Shown here piece after piece: positions 16,417 through 25,374 of a DNA stretch of 51,272 nucleotides. The position numbers were made by a program, and so were the translations under genes. A model generated the notes under the pieces. It saw nothing but the letters and a program-made list of their open reading frames with translations, was not told the origin of the DNA and made no database searches. Positions within the stretch are counted from its first letter, which is position 1, and each line of letters opens with the position of its first letter. This stretch comes from Pseudomonadota bacterium (GTDB taxonomy: Bacteria > Myxococcota > Polyangia > Polyangiales > Polyangiaceae). Location: positions 1 through 51,272 of the forward strand of contig JAEZYO010000688.1 of NCBI GenBank assembly GCA_023419055.1, given 5' to 3'.

Positions 16417-18597
16417 CTACGGCTCGAGCCAGATCGGGTTCGTGAACGCGAACGGCAAGGTGGCGTCGCGCGCGGCGTTCGGTAGCGGCACGTCTCCGCG
16501 CACCACGACGACCACGAAGGTGGGCTTCGAGACCGCCACCGGGATGGTCCCGTCGTAGCGGAGCGGCTTCGCGTTCGGGTAGATGCGGATCGAGTTCACG
16601 AGGCGTCCGCTTCCGCCCTCGAACACCTCGAGGCGAGAGACGCTGATCCACGGCGCCGCGCGCACTCGAACCTTGAGCGCGGCGGTCGGCCCGGTGCCTC
16701 GAGCGGTCTCGCCCGGGCCTTTGTCGTCGACGCTGGCCTCGATGAACGGCCCGCTCGTGACGATGACGTGGCCCGCCTTGAGGGCCTTGATGATGGCGTC
16801 GGGAGGCGCGTGGACGTCGCTCTCGTCCGAGTGCCCGGCGCCGTGGCGGATGTAGGTGCGCGGAAGGCCCGGATCGAGGAAGGCGAGGTTGTGCGAGTCG
16901 CTGCTACCGGTCGCGGTGTAGCGGCGGCCGCGGCCGAGCAGGTGCATCCAATCGACGAGGACGGGGATCACCAGGTTCAGGTCGCGCGCGTCGTCTCCGT
17001 TATAAACCTCGAGGGTGTCGAAGTTCGGGTCGTAGCCCGCGACCTTCGGCTCGGCGGTGTCGAAGGTCAGCCCGTAGCGCGTGAAATAGCCGAGCTTTTC
17101 GTCCCAGCGCGGGTGGTTCACCTGCAGCACGCCGTCCGGGCTCTTCAGGCGCGCGTCAGCGAAGAGCTCGCTCGGCGTCACGTCGCGGTACTTCAGGTTG
17201 TCTCCCATCTCGAGCGGGAAGACGTTGAAGTGGCCGAAGCGTCGCCCCAGGGTGCTGATCTCGGTCCCGATCATCGTGGCGACCGGCGTCGAGAGCACGC
17301 CTAGATTCGTGAGCTCGCGCACGGTCGGCGCGAAGTCCGTGACCACGTAGTGGTCGGTGGCGACCGCGAACTCGACGCCCTCGGCGGCGATGGAAACTAT
17401 ACGATTTTCCAGCGAAATATCGGCGTCGACGCTGGGTGCCTGGTGGAGGTGGAGGTCGCCGGAGATCCAGCCCGGCGTGGGCACCACGCGCGGGAGGTCG
17501 GCCTTCAGGACCTGCGTCGCGCCGGCCCCCACTTCGAACTTGAAGCGTTGGGCGTCGCGTTCGATGCCGCTCGTCACGAGCGCGCGGTACTTGCCCGGGG
17601 GCACCTCGCACTCGAGCGAACCGTTGCCCGTCCAGCAAAAGCGATCCACGCCCTCGATGCCGCCGTTGTCGGGGTAGATCGGCTGGCGCGAGCCCTCGCG
17701 ATCGAAGCGAATCTTCGCGGGCAGCGGGCGCCCGAGCTCGTCACGGACCTTCACCAGGATCTTCGCTGGCTCGACCTGCTTTTCGGGCGGAGCCGCGCTC
17801 GGGATCGTCTCGTAGCTGAGCTCGCGCTCGAAGCTGTACGCCTTCTCGACCGCCACGCCCGGGCGATCGAGCGCTAGGATGGCACCCTGGAAGCCGGGCA
17901 GGCGCGACGCGAACTGGACCCACATGTTGGGCGGTCCGCGAAAGACCAGATCGCCCCCTGCGCCGCTGCGCCCGACCCAGCGCGTTCGCCCGGCGAAATG
18001 CCGCTTCGGGCCGGGAGACCCCTCGACGAAATAGCTGACGTTGCCCCAGCGCATCAGGTGCCCGAGTCCGAGATCGCGCGGAGGCACGCCCGAGAGCACG
18101 CGGTACTTCGTGGCGAGCTGGATGGCGGCGCGGGCCCGGTCGATGCGGTAGCTGCTCTCGACCGCGAACGTGCAGCCACCGACCGTCACCTCACCGACGG
18201 ACGAGATCGTATCGCTGGTCGAGCTCACGCTCTTCGCCTTGACGGGCACGGTGCCGTGCGTGCTGAAGAGGAAGACGACCGGCACGATCTCCCAGACACC
18301 GTCGATGTCCGTGGTCGTGCCCAGCTGATCGATCGAGGGCAGGATCGGGGCCTTCGGGAAGAAGTCGACCAGCGCCGCGTCGAGCGAGCGCACGACCGCG
18401 GTGACCTTCTCGTTCTCGAGCTTGGGATCGCCCGGTTCCGCGAACATCCGCAGCCGGGAGCCGGCTTCGCCGGCCTTGAACTTGGGTCCCGGCGGCTCGG
18501 GTGGGCCAGGCGCCGCCGAGCTCAACACCGCCAAAATCAAGGCCACGGTGCCGGCCATCGGCGGTAGGAGGCGCTTCCAGCCGAGCCGGGTCTCCAT
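16417..18597 (-). CDS. CehA/McbA-type metallohydrolase (PHP-like domain)
   Basis: A 726-residue exported enzyme of the CehA/McbA family, whose characterised members hydrolyse carbaryl-like esters; natural substrates are mostly unknown. An N-terminal hydrophobic segment (GTVALILAVLSSAAP) suggests export or anchoring. The first half is beta-sandwich-like. The PHP-type domain begins near residue 380 with GDLHLHQAPS, continues with FAVATDHYVVTDF, GTEIST, FGHFNVFPL and VNHPRW, and ends with ATGSSDSHNL; these are the expected His/Asp metal ligands, so it should be active. Its ATG abuts the queE stop with no gap, so the two are probably one operon. Confidence 0.82.
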   Translation of the reverse strand: METRLGWKRLLPPMAGTVALILAVLSSAAPGPPEPPGPKFKAGEAGSRLRMFAEPGDPKLENEKVTAVVRSLDAALVDFFPKAPILPSIDQLGTTTDIDGVWEIVPVVFLFSTHGTVPVKAKSVSSTSDTISSVGEVTVGGCTFAVESSYRIDRARAAIQLATKYRVLSGVPPRDLGLGHLMRWGNVSYFVEGSPGPKRHFAGRTRWVGRSGAGGDLVFRGPPNMWVQFASRLPGFQGAILALDRPGVAVEKAYSFERELSYETIPSAAPPEKQVEPAKILVKVRDELGRPLPAKIRFDREGSRQPIYPDNGGIEGVDRFCWTGNGSLECEVPPGKYRALVTSGIERDAQRFKFEVGAGATQVLKADLPRVVPTPGWISGDLHLHQAPSVDADISLENRIVSIAAEGVEFAVATDHYVVTDFAPTVRELTNLGVLSTPVATMIGTEISTLGRRFGHFNVFPLEMGDNLKYRDVTPSELFADARLKSPDGVLQVNHPRWDEKLGYFTRYGLTFDTAEPKVAGYDPNFDTLEVYNGDDARDLNLVIPVLVDWMHLLGRGRRYTATGSSDSHNLAFLDPGLPRTYIRHGAGHSDESDVHAPPDAIIKALKAGHVIVTSGPFIEASVDDKGPGETARGTGPTAALKVRVRAAPWISVSRLEVFEGGSGRLVNSIRIYPNAKPLRYDGTIPVAVSKPTFVVVVVRGDVPLPNAARDATLPFAFTNPIWLEP

Positions 18598-19290
18598 TCA
18601 AACCCCGCGGCGGCCGCCCCAGAGCTCGACGTGCAGGCGCGATGAAAAGCGCAGGCCGCGGGCGAGCGCTTCTCGGGCGACGAGCCCGGAGCGCTCGGAG
18701 AGCTCCTCGCGCGTCGCCGCGAGCGGCATCAAGAGCACGCGCTCCTTCGGCCACGCGAGGTGCGTCGCGAGGCGAGCGGCTTCTTCAGCGTCCGCTTCGG
18801 AGCCGACCACCAGCTTCAAGGAGGCGCGCCCGCTCTCCTTCAGCGCGGCGAGCGCGGGCTCGTTCAGGCGATTTTGCGGTGCTTCACCCGAGTTTTCGAG
18901 CTTCGGCGAGACGTTCCACTGATCCACGCGCTCGAGCAGGCGCGCGCTCGGCGCGAGCGTGCCGTTGGTCTCGATCTCGATCGTGAGGTCGCGCGGCAAG
19001 CGCTCGAACAGCTGCTCGAGGGCCTTCCACTGCACGAGCGGCTCACCGCCCGTGACGATCAAGCGGCGACCGCACGCGGCGCTCAAGCGCTCGACCAGCG
19101 CGTCGAGGGACATCACCGTGACCTCGTCCTCGTAACGAAAGCGCGTAAAGTCCCAGGTGTACGCCGTGTCGCAGAACCGGCACGACAGGTTGCAGAGCGC
19201 GAGGCGGAGAAAGGTCGCAGGCGCTCCCGCGCTCGGGCCCTCACCTTGAAGGCTGTCGAAGATTTCGGAGACCTTGAGCTCGCTCGCCAT
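18598..19290 (-). CDS. queE: 7-carboxy-7-deazaguanine synthase
   Basis: Radical SAM enzyme making the 7-deazaguanine core of queuosine (and of some DNA modifications). Residues 1-231 show SEIFDSLQGEGPSAG, the substrate-entry signature of QueE, and the Fe-S cluster motif CNLSCRFC (Cys33, 37, 40) in the CxxxCxxC form, followed by DTAYTWD. TGGEP and IETNGT are the SAM and substrate motifs. ATG at 19290 was preferred; an in-frame GTG at 19302 adds four residues and neither has a good Shine-Dalgarno. No queC, queD or queF is in the window. Confidence 0.93.
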   Translation of the reverse strand: MASELKVSEIFDSLQGEGPSAGAPATFLRLALCNLSCRFCDTAYTWDFTRFRYEDEVTVMSLDALVERLSAACGRRLIVTGGEPLVQWKALEQLFERLPRDLTIEIETNGTLAPSARLLERVDQWNVSPKLENSGEAPQNRLNEPALAALKESGRASLKLVVGSEADAEEAARLATHLAWPKERVLLMPLAATREELSERSGLVAREALARGLRFSSRLHVELWGGRRGV

Positions 19291-19342
19291 GACGCGGACC
19301 ACCGAGCGGCCGCGCTGCTCGAAAGCGAGCCCGGGAGCCGAC

Positions 19343-20878
19343 TTACAGGGTGGTGCGGATCTTACGGCCCGAGCTCGTGGTCGTCGAGGACGAGCTCGCC
19401 TTCGCCGGCTCCTTGGCGGGCTCGGGCGCGGCCGTCTTCGCCTTGGGGGGAGCGGTCGCGACGCGCGGGCGTGCCACGGGCGCGGCGGCAGCCGCGGCGG
19501 TCGCTGATGCAGCCGCTTTGGCCAGCGCTTCCTTCTCGGCTTCGATCCGCTTGCGATCGGCTTCGGCCTGGGCGTTCTTGGCCTCCGCCTCGGCCTGAGC
19601 GCTCTTTGCCTTCTCGGCCTCGGCTTGAGCGGCCGCGGCCTTCTGCGCGGCGGCTTCGCGCTCCTGGGCGGCGAGCTCGGCCTGCTTCTGCGCCTCGGAG
19701 GCCGCAGCCTCCGACGAGCGAGTCAGGCTGAGGGCCGCGTAGCCTCCGCCTCCAATGACGATCAGCGCGACGACGCCGAGCACCGCGAACAGGCCGGCGT
19801 GGCTCTGCTTGGGCACGACGGGGCCGGAGTAGTTGCCGGATTGCGACCAGGTCCCGGGCGTGCCGGTGTTGATGCCGGCGCCGGGCGTGTTCGTGTTCAC
19901 GCCCTGCGACATCGAGCCGTGACCGGGGGGCGCGTTGCCGTAGCCGCCGGGGATCGCGGCGGGGATGCCGACGGGAGCCGTGGGGTGCACGGCCAGCGAG
20001 GCGACCAGCTGAGGTCCGTAGCCGGACGCCCACTGCGAGAGCGCGGCCTGGAATTCCTGGGCATTCGCGAAGCGGTTCGCGGGGTCGCGCGCCATCGCCT
20101 TGTTGACGATCGCGGAGAACCCCGCGTCGATCTCCGGGACGAGCTGCTCGACCGGACGCGGCTCCTCGAGCACGATCTTGAACAGGAGCTCGTTGAAGGT
20201 GTCGGCGTTGAAGGGCACCTGGCCGGTGAGGGCCTCGTAAAGGATCACCCCGGTCGCGTAGAGATCGACGCGGTGATCCATGTCGCGCGCGCCCTTGGCC
20301 TGCTCGGGCGCCATGTAATACGGCGTGCCCATCACGGCGCCGGTGCGCGTCATGCTGAAGCCGCTGTCGCCGCTCAGCTGATTGAACTTGGAGATGCCGA
20401 AGTCGAGCAGCTTCACGAACTCGGCCTTGCTCGACTTGGTCTTGAGGAGCCAGACGTTGTCCGGCTTCAAGTCGCGATGAATGATCCCGGCGGCGTGAGC
20501 GGCCGCGAGCCCCTCGAGGAGCTGATACGCGATCGGCGAGAGCTCCTGGGGCGTGAGGCGCCCGCGATTGCGGATGCGGGCGCTCAGGCTCTCGCCCTCG
20601 AGGAACTCCATGACCAGGTAGCGCTCGCCGTTCGCGAGCGTCCCGAGATCGAGGACCTCGACGATATGCTCGGAGCCGATGCGGCCGGCCGCCTGGGCTT
20701 CGCGCTCGAAGCGGGCGACCGCCTCGCTCTGCTCGGCGACCCCGGCGTGGAGGACCTTGATCGCCACCTTGCGGTGGATGCGCGTGTTCTCCCCCTCGTA
20801 AACGGCACCCATTCCGCCCTCACCGAGCAGGCGGACGATGCGGTACTTGCCGTCGATAATCTCGCCGGTACTCAGCAT
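19343..20878 (-). CDS. Membrane-anchored Ser/Thr protein kinase
   Basis: A 511-residue Hanks-type kinase. Residues 10-285 are the catalytic domain with every key element: GEGGMGAVYEG nucleotide loop, catalytic Lys41 in VAIKVL, HRDLKPDN with catalytic Asp136, DFGIS, and MAPEQ. A Gly/Pro/Asn-rich linker leads to a transmembrane helix at 361-383. The region beyond it (390-511) is Ala/Glu/Lys/Gln-rich, with heptad-like runs, probably a coiled coil outside the membrane, ending in a basic tail. Such kinases are expanded in myxobacteria. It is divergent from rph, with about 130 bp between the start codons. Confidence 0.92.
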   Translation of the reverse strand: MLSTGEIIDGKYRIVRLLGEGGMGAVYEGENTRIHRKVAIKVLHAGVAEQSEAVARFEREAQAAGRIGSEHIVEVLDLGTLANGERYLVMEFLEGESLSARIRNRGRLTPQELSPIAYQLLEGLAAAHAAGIIHRDLKPDNVWLLKTKSSKAEFVKLLDFGISKFNQLSGDSGFSMTRTGAVMGTPYYMAPEQAKGARDMDHRVDLYATGVILYEALTGQVPFNADTFNELLFKIVLEEPRPVEQLVPEIDAGFSAIVNKAMARDPANRFANAQEFQAALSQWASGYGPQLVASLAVHPTAPVGIPAAIPGGYGNAPPGHGSMSQGVNTNTPGAGINTGTPGTWSQSGNYSGPVVPKQSHAGLFAVLGVVALIVIGGGGYAALSLTRSSEAAASEAQKQAELAAQEREAAAQKAAAAQAEAEKAKSAQAEAEAKNAQAEADRKRIEAEKEALAKAAASATAAAAAAPVARPRVATAPPKAKTAAPEPAKEPAKASSSSTTTSSGRKIRTTL

Positions 20879-21009
20879 GACAGGACTCGGAATGAAGAGG
20901 GGAAGGCTAGCATTCGGGTGCGATAGGTGCCGTCGCTAGAGACGTGTGACGACGAGCCGAAGATCTCGGGAGACTCCACCCGAGCACTTTCCATGTTAAA
21001 CGCCGCGTC

Positions 21010-21777
21010 ATGCAGAAGACAAGGCGGCCTGGCCGACAGCTTCGTGAGCTTCGGACCATCGAGATTGTCCCGGGATTTCACCGCCTTGCCGAAGGGTCCG
21101 TGCTTTACCGTGCCGGCGGAACGGTGATCCTCGTCACTGCATCGGTCGATGAGTCGGTGCCCGAGTTCTTACAGGGACGCGGACAGGGTTGGATCACGGC
21201 GGAGTATCAGATGCACCCGCGAGCGAACCCGAAGCGTCGTGAGAACCGCGACGGGCGCGATCGGCCGCTCAGCGGTCGGTCGCGAGAAATTCAGCGCCTG
21301 ATCGGTCGCTCGCTTCGGGCCGCGATCGATCTCGACAAGCTCGGCGAGCGAAGCGTGCACCTCGACTGCGACGTGCTCGAAGCGGATGGGGGAACTCGCA
21401 CGGCCGCGGTGACCGGAGGCTTCGTCGCGCTCGCGCTCGCGATCGACAAGCTCGCGTCACGGGGGCTCCTCAAAGGGCCGGTGCTGCGCGATCAGGTCGC
21501 CGCAGTGAGCGTGGGTCACGTGGAGGGCGAGCTCGCGCTCGATCTTTGCTACGCGGAAGACAGCGTCGCCCGCGTCGATCTCAACGTGGTCGCGACCGCG
21601 CGCGGGGACATCGTGGAAATTCAAGGCACCGCCGAAGGTAAGGCGGTCCCGCGGTTCGAGGTCGATCGCATGGTGGATCTTGCGCTCGAGGGAATTTCCG
21701 AGCTGACGCGTTTGCAGCGGGTTTCGCTCGCCAGCGCGGGCACCGATCTCGATCGGCTCCTCGCACCCTCCGGGTGA
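21010..21777 (+). CDS. rph: Ribonuclease PH
   Basis: Phosphate-dependent 3'-5' exoribonuclease that trims tRNA 3' ends. The 255-residue protein carries the family hallmarks: RQLRELRTIEIVPGFH near the N-terminus, GQGWITAEYQMHPRA, SGRSREIQRLIGRSLRA with the phosphate-binding arginines, CDVLEADGGTRTAAVTG, and the C-terminal GTAEGKAVPRFE. Nothing is missing. The ATG at 21010 lacks a strong Shine-Dalgarno. The LplA-like gene follows after 66 bp. Confidence 0.95.
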   Translation: MQKTRRPGRQLRELRTIEIVPGFHRLAEGSVLYRAGGTVILVTASVDESVPEFLQGRGQGWITAEYQMHPRANPKRRENRDGRDRPLSGRSREIQRLIGRSLRAAIDLDKLGERSVHLDCDVLEADGGTRTAAVTGGFVALALAIDKLASRGLLKGPVLRDQVAAVSVGHVEGELALDLCYAEDSVARVDLNVVATARGDIVEIQGTAEGKAVPRFEVDRMVDLALEGISELTRLQRVSLASAGTDLDRLLAPSG

Positions 21778-21843
21778 AAGAGGGCCGTCGCGGCGCGCGA
21801 CCGGGCGTGCTACCGAATCGGGGGGCAGGAAGGAGGGTAAGCC

Positions 21844-22788
21844 GTGGCGACCGCGGCCGGACCCAGCGTGCGATTGCAGTTGGCACCCTTCGAGAAGCTG
21901 ACCCTGGCGGACGCACTCGGGCTCGCTCCTGCGGCGCTCCGCGTCGCCCAGAAGCTCGAAGAGCCCGTGCTCGCGACGACCCTGGTCTCCGGTGGCGGGC
22001 TCGTGCTCGGGAGCCTCCAGCGCCGAGAAGCGTACGAAGGTGACGCGCTCGTGCGCTACACGACCGGGCCATGCGCGATGGTGGCGGGGCTCGCCTTTCA
22101 TCACGTCTTCGCGCTGCCTTCGCTCTCTGCCGTCGCCCCCGACGCCAATCGCCGGAACCTCCTGAACCGCTACGTGCGCGGCTTCTTGCGGGGCTACTCG
22201 AAGCTCGGCGTGCAGGCGCAGTACGTGGGGCGAGAGTTCATCAGCCTGGGTCGGCGACCGTGCGGTGTGCTGGGCTACGAGCTCACCGCGGACGGGGGGC
22301 TCGTGCTCGAGGTCCTGGTCGGGCTCGACGCGGCGGTGCTCACGCCGAGCGGTGAGGCCGAGCCCGCGGCCAGCCTGTTCGAGCTCGTGCGCGCTCGTGA
22401 TCCGGCCGATCTCGTCGCCAGCATTCATCAGGGCTTCGTGGCGAAGTGGCAGCTCGAGCCGGCCGAGCTCGGACTCGCCCCCGAAGCGCTCCCGCGGCGC
22501 CGCGAATCGCTCGGTGACTTCGTGCGGCGGCGCGTGCCCGTCGGCTGGCTCGAGGCCGCGGCGTCGCTCGGGGAGACCGCCAGCGTGCGACTCGCGGGCG
22601 ACGTGCTCTCGGCGCACGTGGCCGTGGAAGCGGTCGAGAGCCGCGCTACCGCGGCGCTTCTCGCCGGTCGCGCGATCGACGGTTCGGTGGTTGCGCCGCT
22701 CGTGGAGGGGCCGCTCGACGGCGCGCTGCCGGAGGACGCACGCCTGGTGCTCGACGAGGCCTGCCGCCGCGCCGCGGAGCTCGTCTGA
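21844..22788 (+). CDS. Biotin/lipoate ligase-like protein lacking the catalytic lysine
   Basis: A 314-residue protein not closely matching a named enzyme. Several segments align in order with lipoate-protein ligase A: an RREAYEGDALVRYTTGP region where LplA has R(R)xTGGGxVxHxxG, a helix RNLLNRYVRGFLRGYSKLGV, then GREFISLGRRPCGVLGY where LplA has GRNDxxxxxRKVSG. The lysine that binds the acyl-adenylate in LplA aligns with Arg/Pro, so ligase activity is doubtful; it might act as an octanoyl/lipoyl transferase or a binding protein. GTG start with a clear AGGAGG at 21830-21836. The fold call is an inference by eye. Confidence 0.45.
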   Translation: MATAAGPSVRLQLAPFEKLTLADALGLAPAALRVAQKLEEPVLATTLVSGGGLVLGSLQRREAYEGDALVRYTTGPCAMVAGLAFHHVFALPSLSAVAPDANRRNLLNRYVRGFLRGYSKLGVQAQYVGREFISLGRRPCGVLGYELTADGGLVLEVLVGLDAAVLTPSGEAEPAASLFELVRARDPADLVASIHQGFVAKWQLEPAELGLAPEALPRRRESLGDFVRRRVPVGWLEAAASLGETASVRLAGDVLSAHVAVEAVESRATAALLAGRAIDGSVVAPLVEGPLDGALPEDARLVLDEACRRAAELV

Positions 22789-22789
22789 C

Positions 22790-25225
22790 CTACGAATGCA
22801 GTCGGGGCGCCTCGAAGTCTTCGCCGGCGCTCTCCGGCGCGAGCGCGAGCTCGAGCACCTCGCTCAGCGTGGACACGCCGTGAATGGTGAGCCCGCGCCG
22901 CACCTCCGGCGGCAGATCGTCGAGATCGGGAAGGTTTGCCTCGGGCAAGATGATTTCGGTGATCTCGGCGCGCTCGGCCCCGAGGACCTTCTCCTTGACG
23001 CCCCCGATCGGGAGCACGCGACCCCGCAGGGTGATTTCCCCGGTCATCGCGACCTCCTTGCGCGCCGGGCGCCCCGAGAGCGCCGAGGCGAGCGCCGTCG
23101 CCATCGTCACGCCCGCCGAGGGGCCGTCTTTGGGGATCGCTCCCGCCGGCACGTGGACGTGCACCTCGAGGGGGCCGAGCCGTTCGACCGGGATGCCGAG
23201 CTCGGCTGCGTGCGTCGTGACGTAGGTGAGCGCGGCCCGCGCAGACTCGCGCATGACCTCGCCGAGTTGGCCCGTCAAGATGAGGCTGATGTCGCCCTCC
23301 TCGTGCCCTCCGCCGGGCGCTCGGCGCCGCACGGCCGCCTCGACGAACATGATGTCCCCGCCGGTCGGCGTGTAATACATGCCCGTCGCGAGGCCGACCT
23401 CGTCCTCCGTGGCGGCGTGCTCCGGGCGAACGCGCGCTCTGCCCAGGAGCTCCCGGACGCACGCCACGTCGAGCCTCGAGGGCACCGACTCCCCGGCGGC
23501 GAGCCTGCGCGCGAGCTTCCGGGCGACGCGCCCGATCTCGCGCTCGAGCTGCCGTACGCCGCTCTCGCGCGTGTACTCGCTCACGATCGCGTCGATGGCG
23601 TCGCGGTCGAAGGCGTAGCGGTCGGGCTCCTTCTCGTCGACGAGCCCGGCCTCGCGGAGCTGCCGAGGTACCAGGTACCGGCACGCGATTTCTGCCTTTT
23701 CACGCTCCGTGTAGCCGGCGAACTCGACGAGCTCCATGCGATCGAGGAGCGGGCCCGGGATGTTGTGGAGGAAGTTCCCCGTCGCGATGAAGAGGACCTC
23801 GCTGAGATCGAAGGGCACCCCGAGGTAGTGATCGGTGAAGGTCTGGTTCTGGGCGGGGTCGAGCACCTCGAGCAGCGCGCTCGAGGGATCGCCCTGCATC
23901 GAGACGCCGAGCTTGTCGACCTCGTCCAGCAAGAAGACGGGGTTCTTCGTGCCCGCGCGCTTGATCCCCTGCACGATGCGGCCCGGGAGCGCGCCGACGT
24001 ACGTGCGGCGGTGGCCGCGAATGTCGGCCTCGTCACGCACGCCCCCGAGCGCGATGCGCACGTATTTCCGGCCGAGCGCGCGCGCGATCGACTGCGCGAT
24101 CGACGTCTTGCCGACGCCCGGCGGACCCACGAACAAGCTGATCGGGCCGCGCGCCACGGCGCGTGCTCGATCGTCGGGAGCTCGGCGCGCGTTCAAGATC
24201 CGGACTGACAGGAACTCGAGCACACGGTCCTTGACGTCCGCGAGGCCGTAGTGGTCCTCCTCGAGCACGCGGGTCGCGAAGTCGAGGTCGAGGCTGTCCT
24301 CGGAGCGAACGTTCCAGGGGAGCTCGCTCACCCACTGCAAGTAGGTGCGGATCACCTGCGCTTCCATGGACTCCGCGCCCGTGCGCTCGAGCCGGCCGAG
24401 CTCGCGCTCGACCTCCTCGCGCGCCTCTTCGGGGAGCTCGAGCGCTTCGAGCTTCTCCCGGAGATCCGCGGCTTCGCCGGCCTCGCCGCCGCGCTCACCG
24501 AGCTCGCGCTGGATCGCCTTCAGCTGCTCCCGCAGGTAGAGCTCGCGCTGCCGCCCGCCGAGCTCCTGCTGCACCTGGTCGTTGATGTCGTCTTGCGTCT
24601 TCAGGAGCTCGAGCTCGCGCTGCACCTGCACGAGCACGCGCCGGAGGCGCGACTCGACGTGCAGGACCTCGAAGATCTCCTGCTTCTTCGCCACGTCGAG
24701 CTCGAGGTAGTGGGCGACGAGATCGGCGAACTGGCCCGCCTCGGTGACCGACCCGAGCACGCGGCGGAGCACCTCCGCCTCGAGCCCGCGCCGCTGGCCG
24801 AGCTCGATCGCGCGTTCGCGGGTCTCGCGAAAAAGAGCCAGAAACGCCGGGTCCAGCGCGTCGACCGGCGGGATGTCCGCGACCGGAAGCACGACCGCGC
24901 GCAGGGCCGCTTCGTCCTCGTCCTCGTCCGATTGGAAGTCGATGGCGGTGCCGCGCTGCTCTCCGACCAAGAGCACCTGGAGCGCGCCCGGACCCATCTG
25001 CACCTGCTCGATGCGCGCCAGGGTGCCCATGGTGTAGAGCACGTCCCCGCTGACGTCTTCGAGCGGCTCGCGCTGAGTGACCACGAAGACGTGGCGGTCA
25101 CTCATCATCGCCTCCTCGACGGCCTCGATCGAACCTGGGCGCCCCACCGGGATCGTCACCGCGGGTCCGGGAAACACAACGGCCCCCCGGATCGGAAGCA
25201 CGGGCAAGTTGTGCCGTTCCGACAT
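22790..25225 (-). CDS. lon: ATP-dependent protease Lon
   Basis: Degrades misfolded and regulatory proteins in the cytoplasm. The 811-residue chain has the whole family order: N-terminal substrate domain from [14 protein letters not shown], a helical coiled region ending in [10 protein letters not shown], an AAA+ module with Walker [10 protein letters not shown] (about 366-374) and Walker [11 protein letters not shown], sensor region [16 protein letters not shown], and the protease domain with catalytic Ser in [10 protein letters not shown] (about 695-703) and Lys in IGGVKEK. An alternative ATG eight codons upstream gives MHPEQWVA; the nearer ATG was chosen because it matches the conserved N-terminus. 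The longer frame to 25666 overlaps the next gene and is rejected. It converges with the LplA-like gene almost stop to stop. Confidence 0.95.
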   Translation of the reverse strand: MSERHNLPVLPIRGAVVFPGPAVTIPVGRPGSIEAVEEAMMSDRHVFVVTQREPLEDVSGDVLYTMGTLARIEQVQMGPGALQVLLVGEQRGTAIDFQSDEDEDEAALRAVVLPVADIPPVDALDPAFLALFRETRERAIELGQRRGLEAEVLRRVLGSVTEAGQFADLVAHYLELDVAKKQEIFEVLHVESRLRRVLVQVQRELELLKTQDDINDQVQQELGGRQRELYLREQLKAIQRELGERGGEAGEAADLREKLEALELPEEAREEVERELGRLERTGAESMEAQVIRTYLQWVSELPWNVRSEDSLDLDFATRVLEEDHYGLADVKDRVLEFLSVRILNARRAPDDRARAVARGPISLFVGPPGVGKTSIAQSIARALGRKYVRIALGGVRDEADIRGHRRTYVGALPGRIVQGIKRAGTKNPVFLLDEVDKLGVSMQGDPSSALLEVLDPAQNQTFTDHYLGVPFDLSEVLFIATGNFLHNIPGPLLDRMELVEFAGYTEREKAEIACRYLVPRQLREAGLVDEKEPDRYAFDRDAIDAIVSEYTRESGVRQLEREIGRVARKLARRLAAGESVPSRLDVACVRELLGRARVRPEHAATEDEVGLATGMYYTPTGGDIMFVEAAVRRRAPGGGHEEGDISLILTGQLGEVMRESARAALTYVTTHAAELGIPVERLGPLEVHVHVPAGAIPKDGPSAGVTMATALASALSGRPARKEVAMTGEITLRGRVLPIGGVKEKVLGAERAEITEIILPEANLPDLDDLPPEVRRGLTIHGVSTLSEVLELALAPESAGEDFEAPRLHS

Positions 25226-25350
25226 TGCCACCCACTGTTCTGGGTGCATCGGCCGTACCAGCGACCGGCCAGCGCGCAATTTTCGGTAATTTCCCGGGGT
25301 CCGCGCGGCAGGGCCCGCGACAGAAGGCGACGCCGGGCCGATCGCGCCTC

Positions 25351-25374
25351 GACGACGGAAACCCCTCGGGGTTA
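25351..25374 (-). terminator. Possible terminator at the end of the TPR/HExxH operon
   Basis: On the minus strand AACCCC-GA-GGGGTT overlaps the stop codon of the upstream gene and is followed by TCCGTCG. The stem is GC-rich but the loop can only be 2-4 bases and the T-tract is short, so termination may be weak. It separates that operon from lon. Confidence 0.35.
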
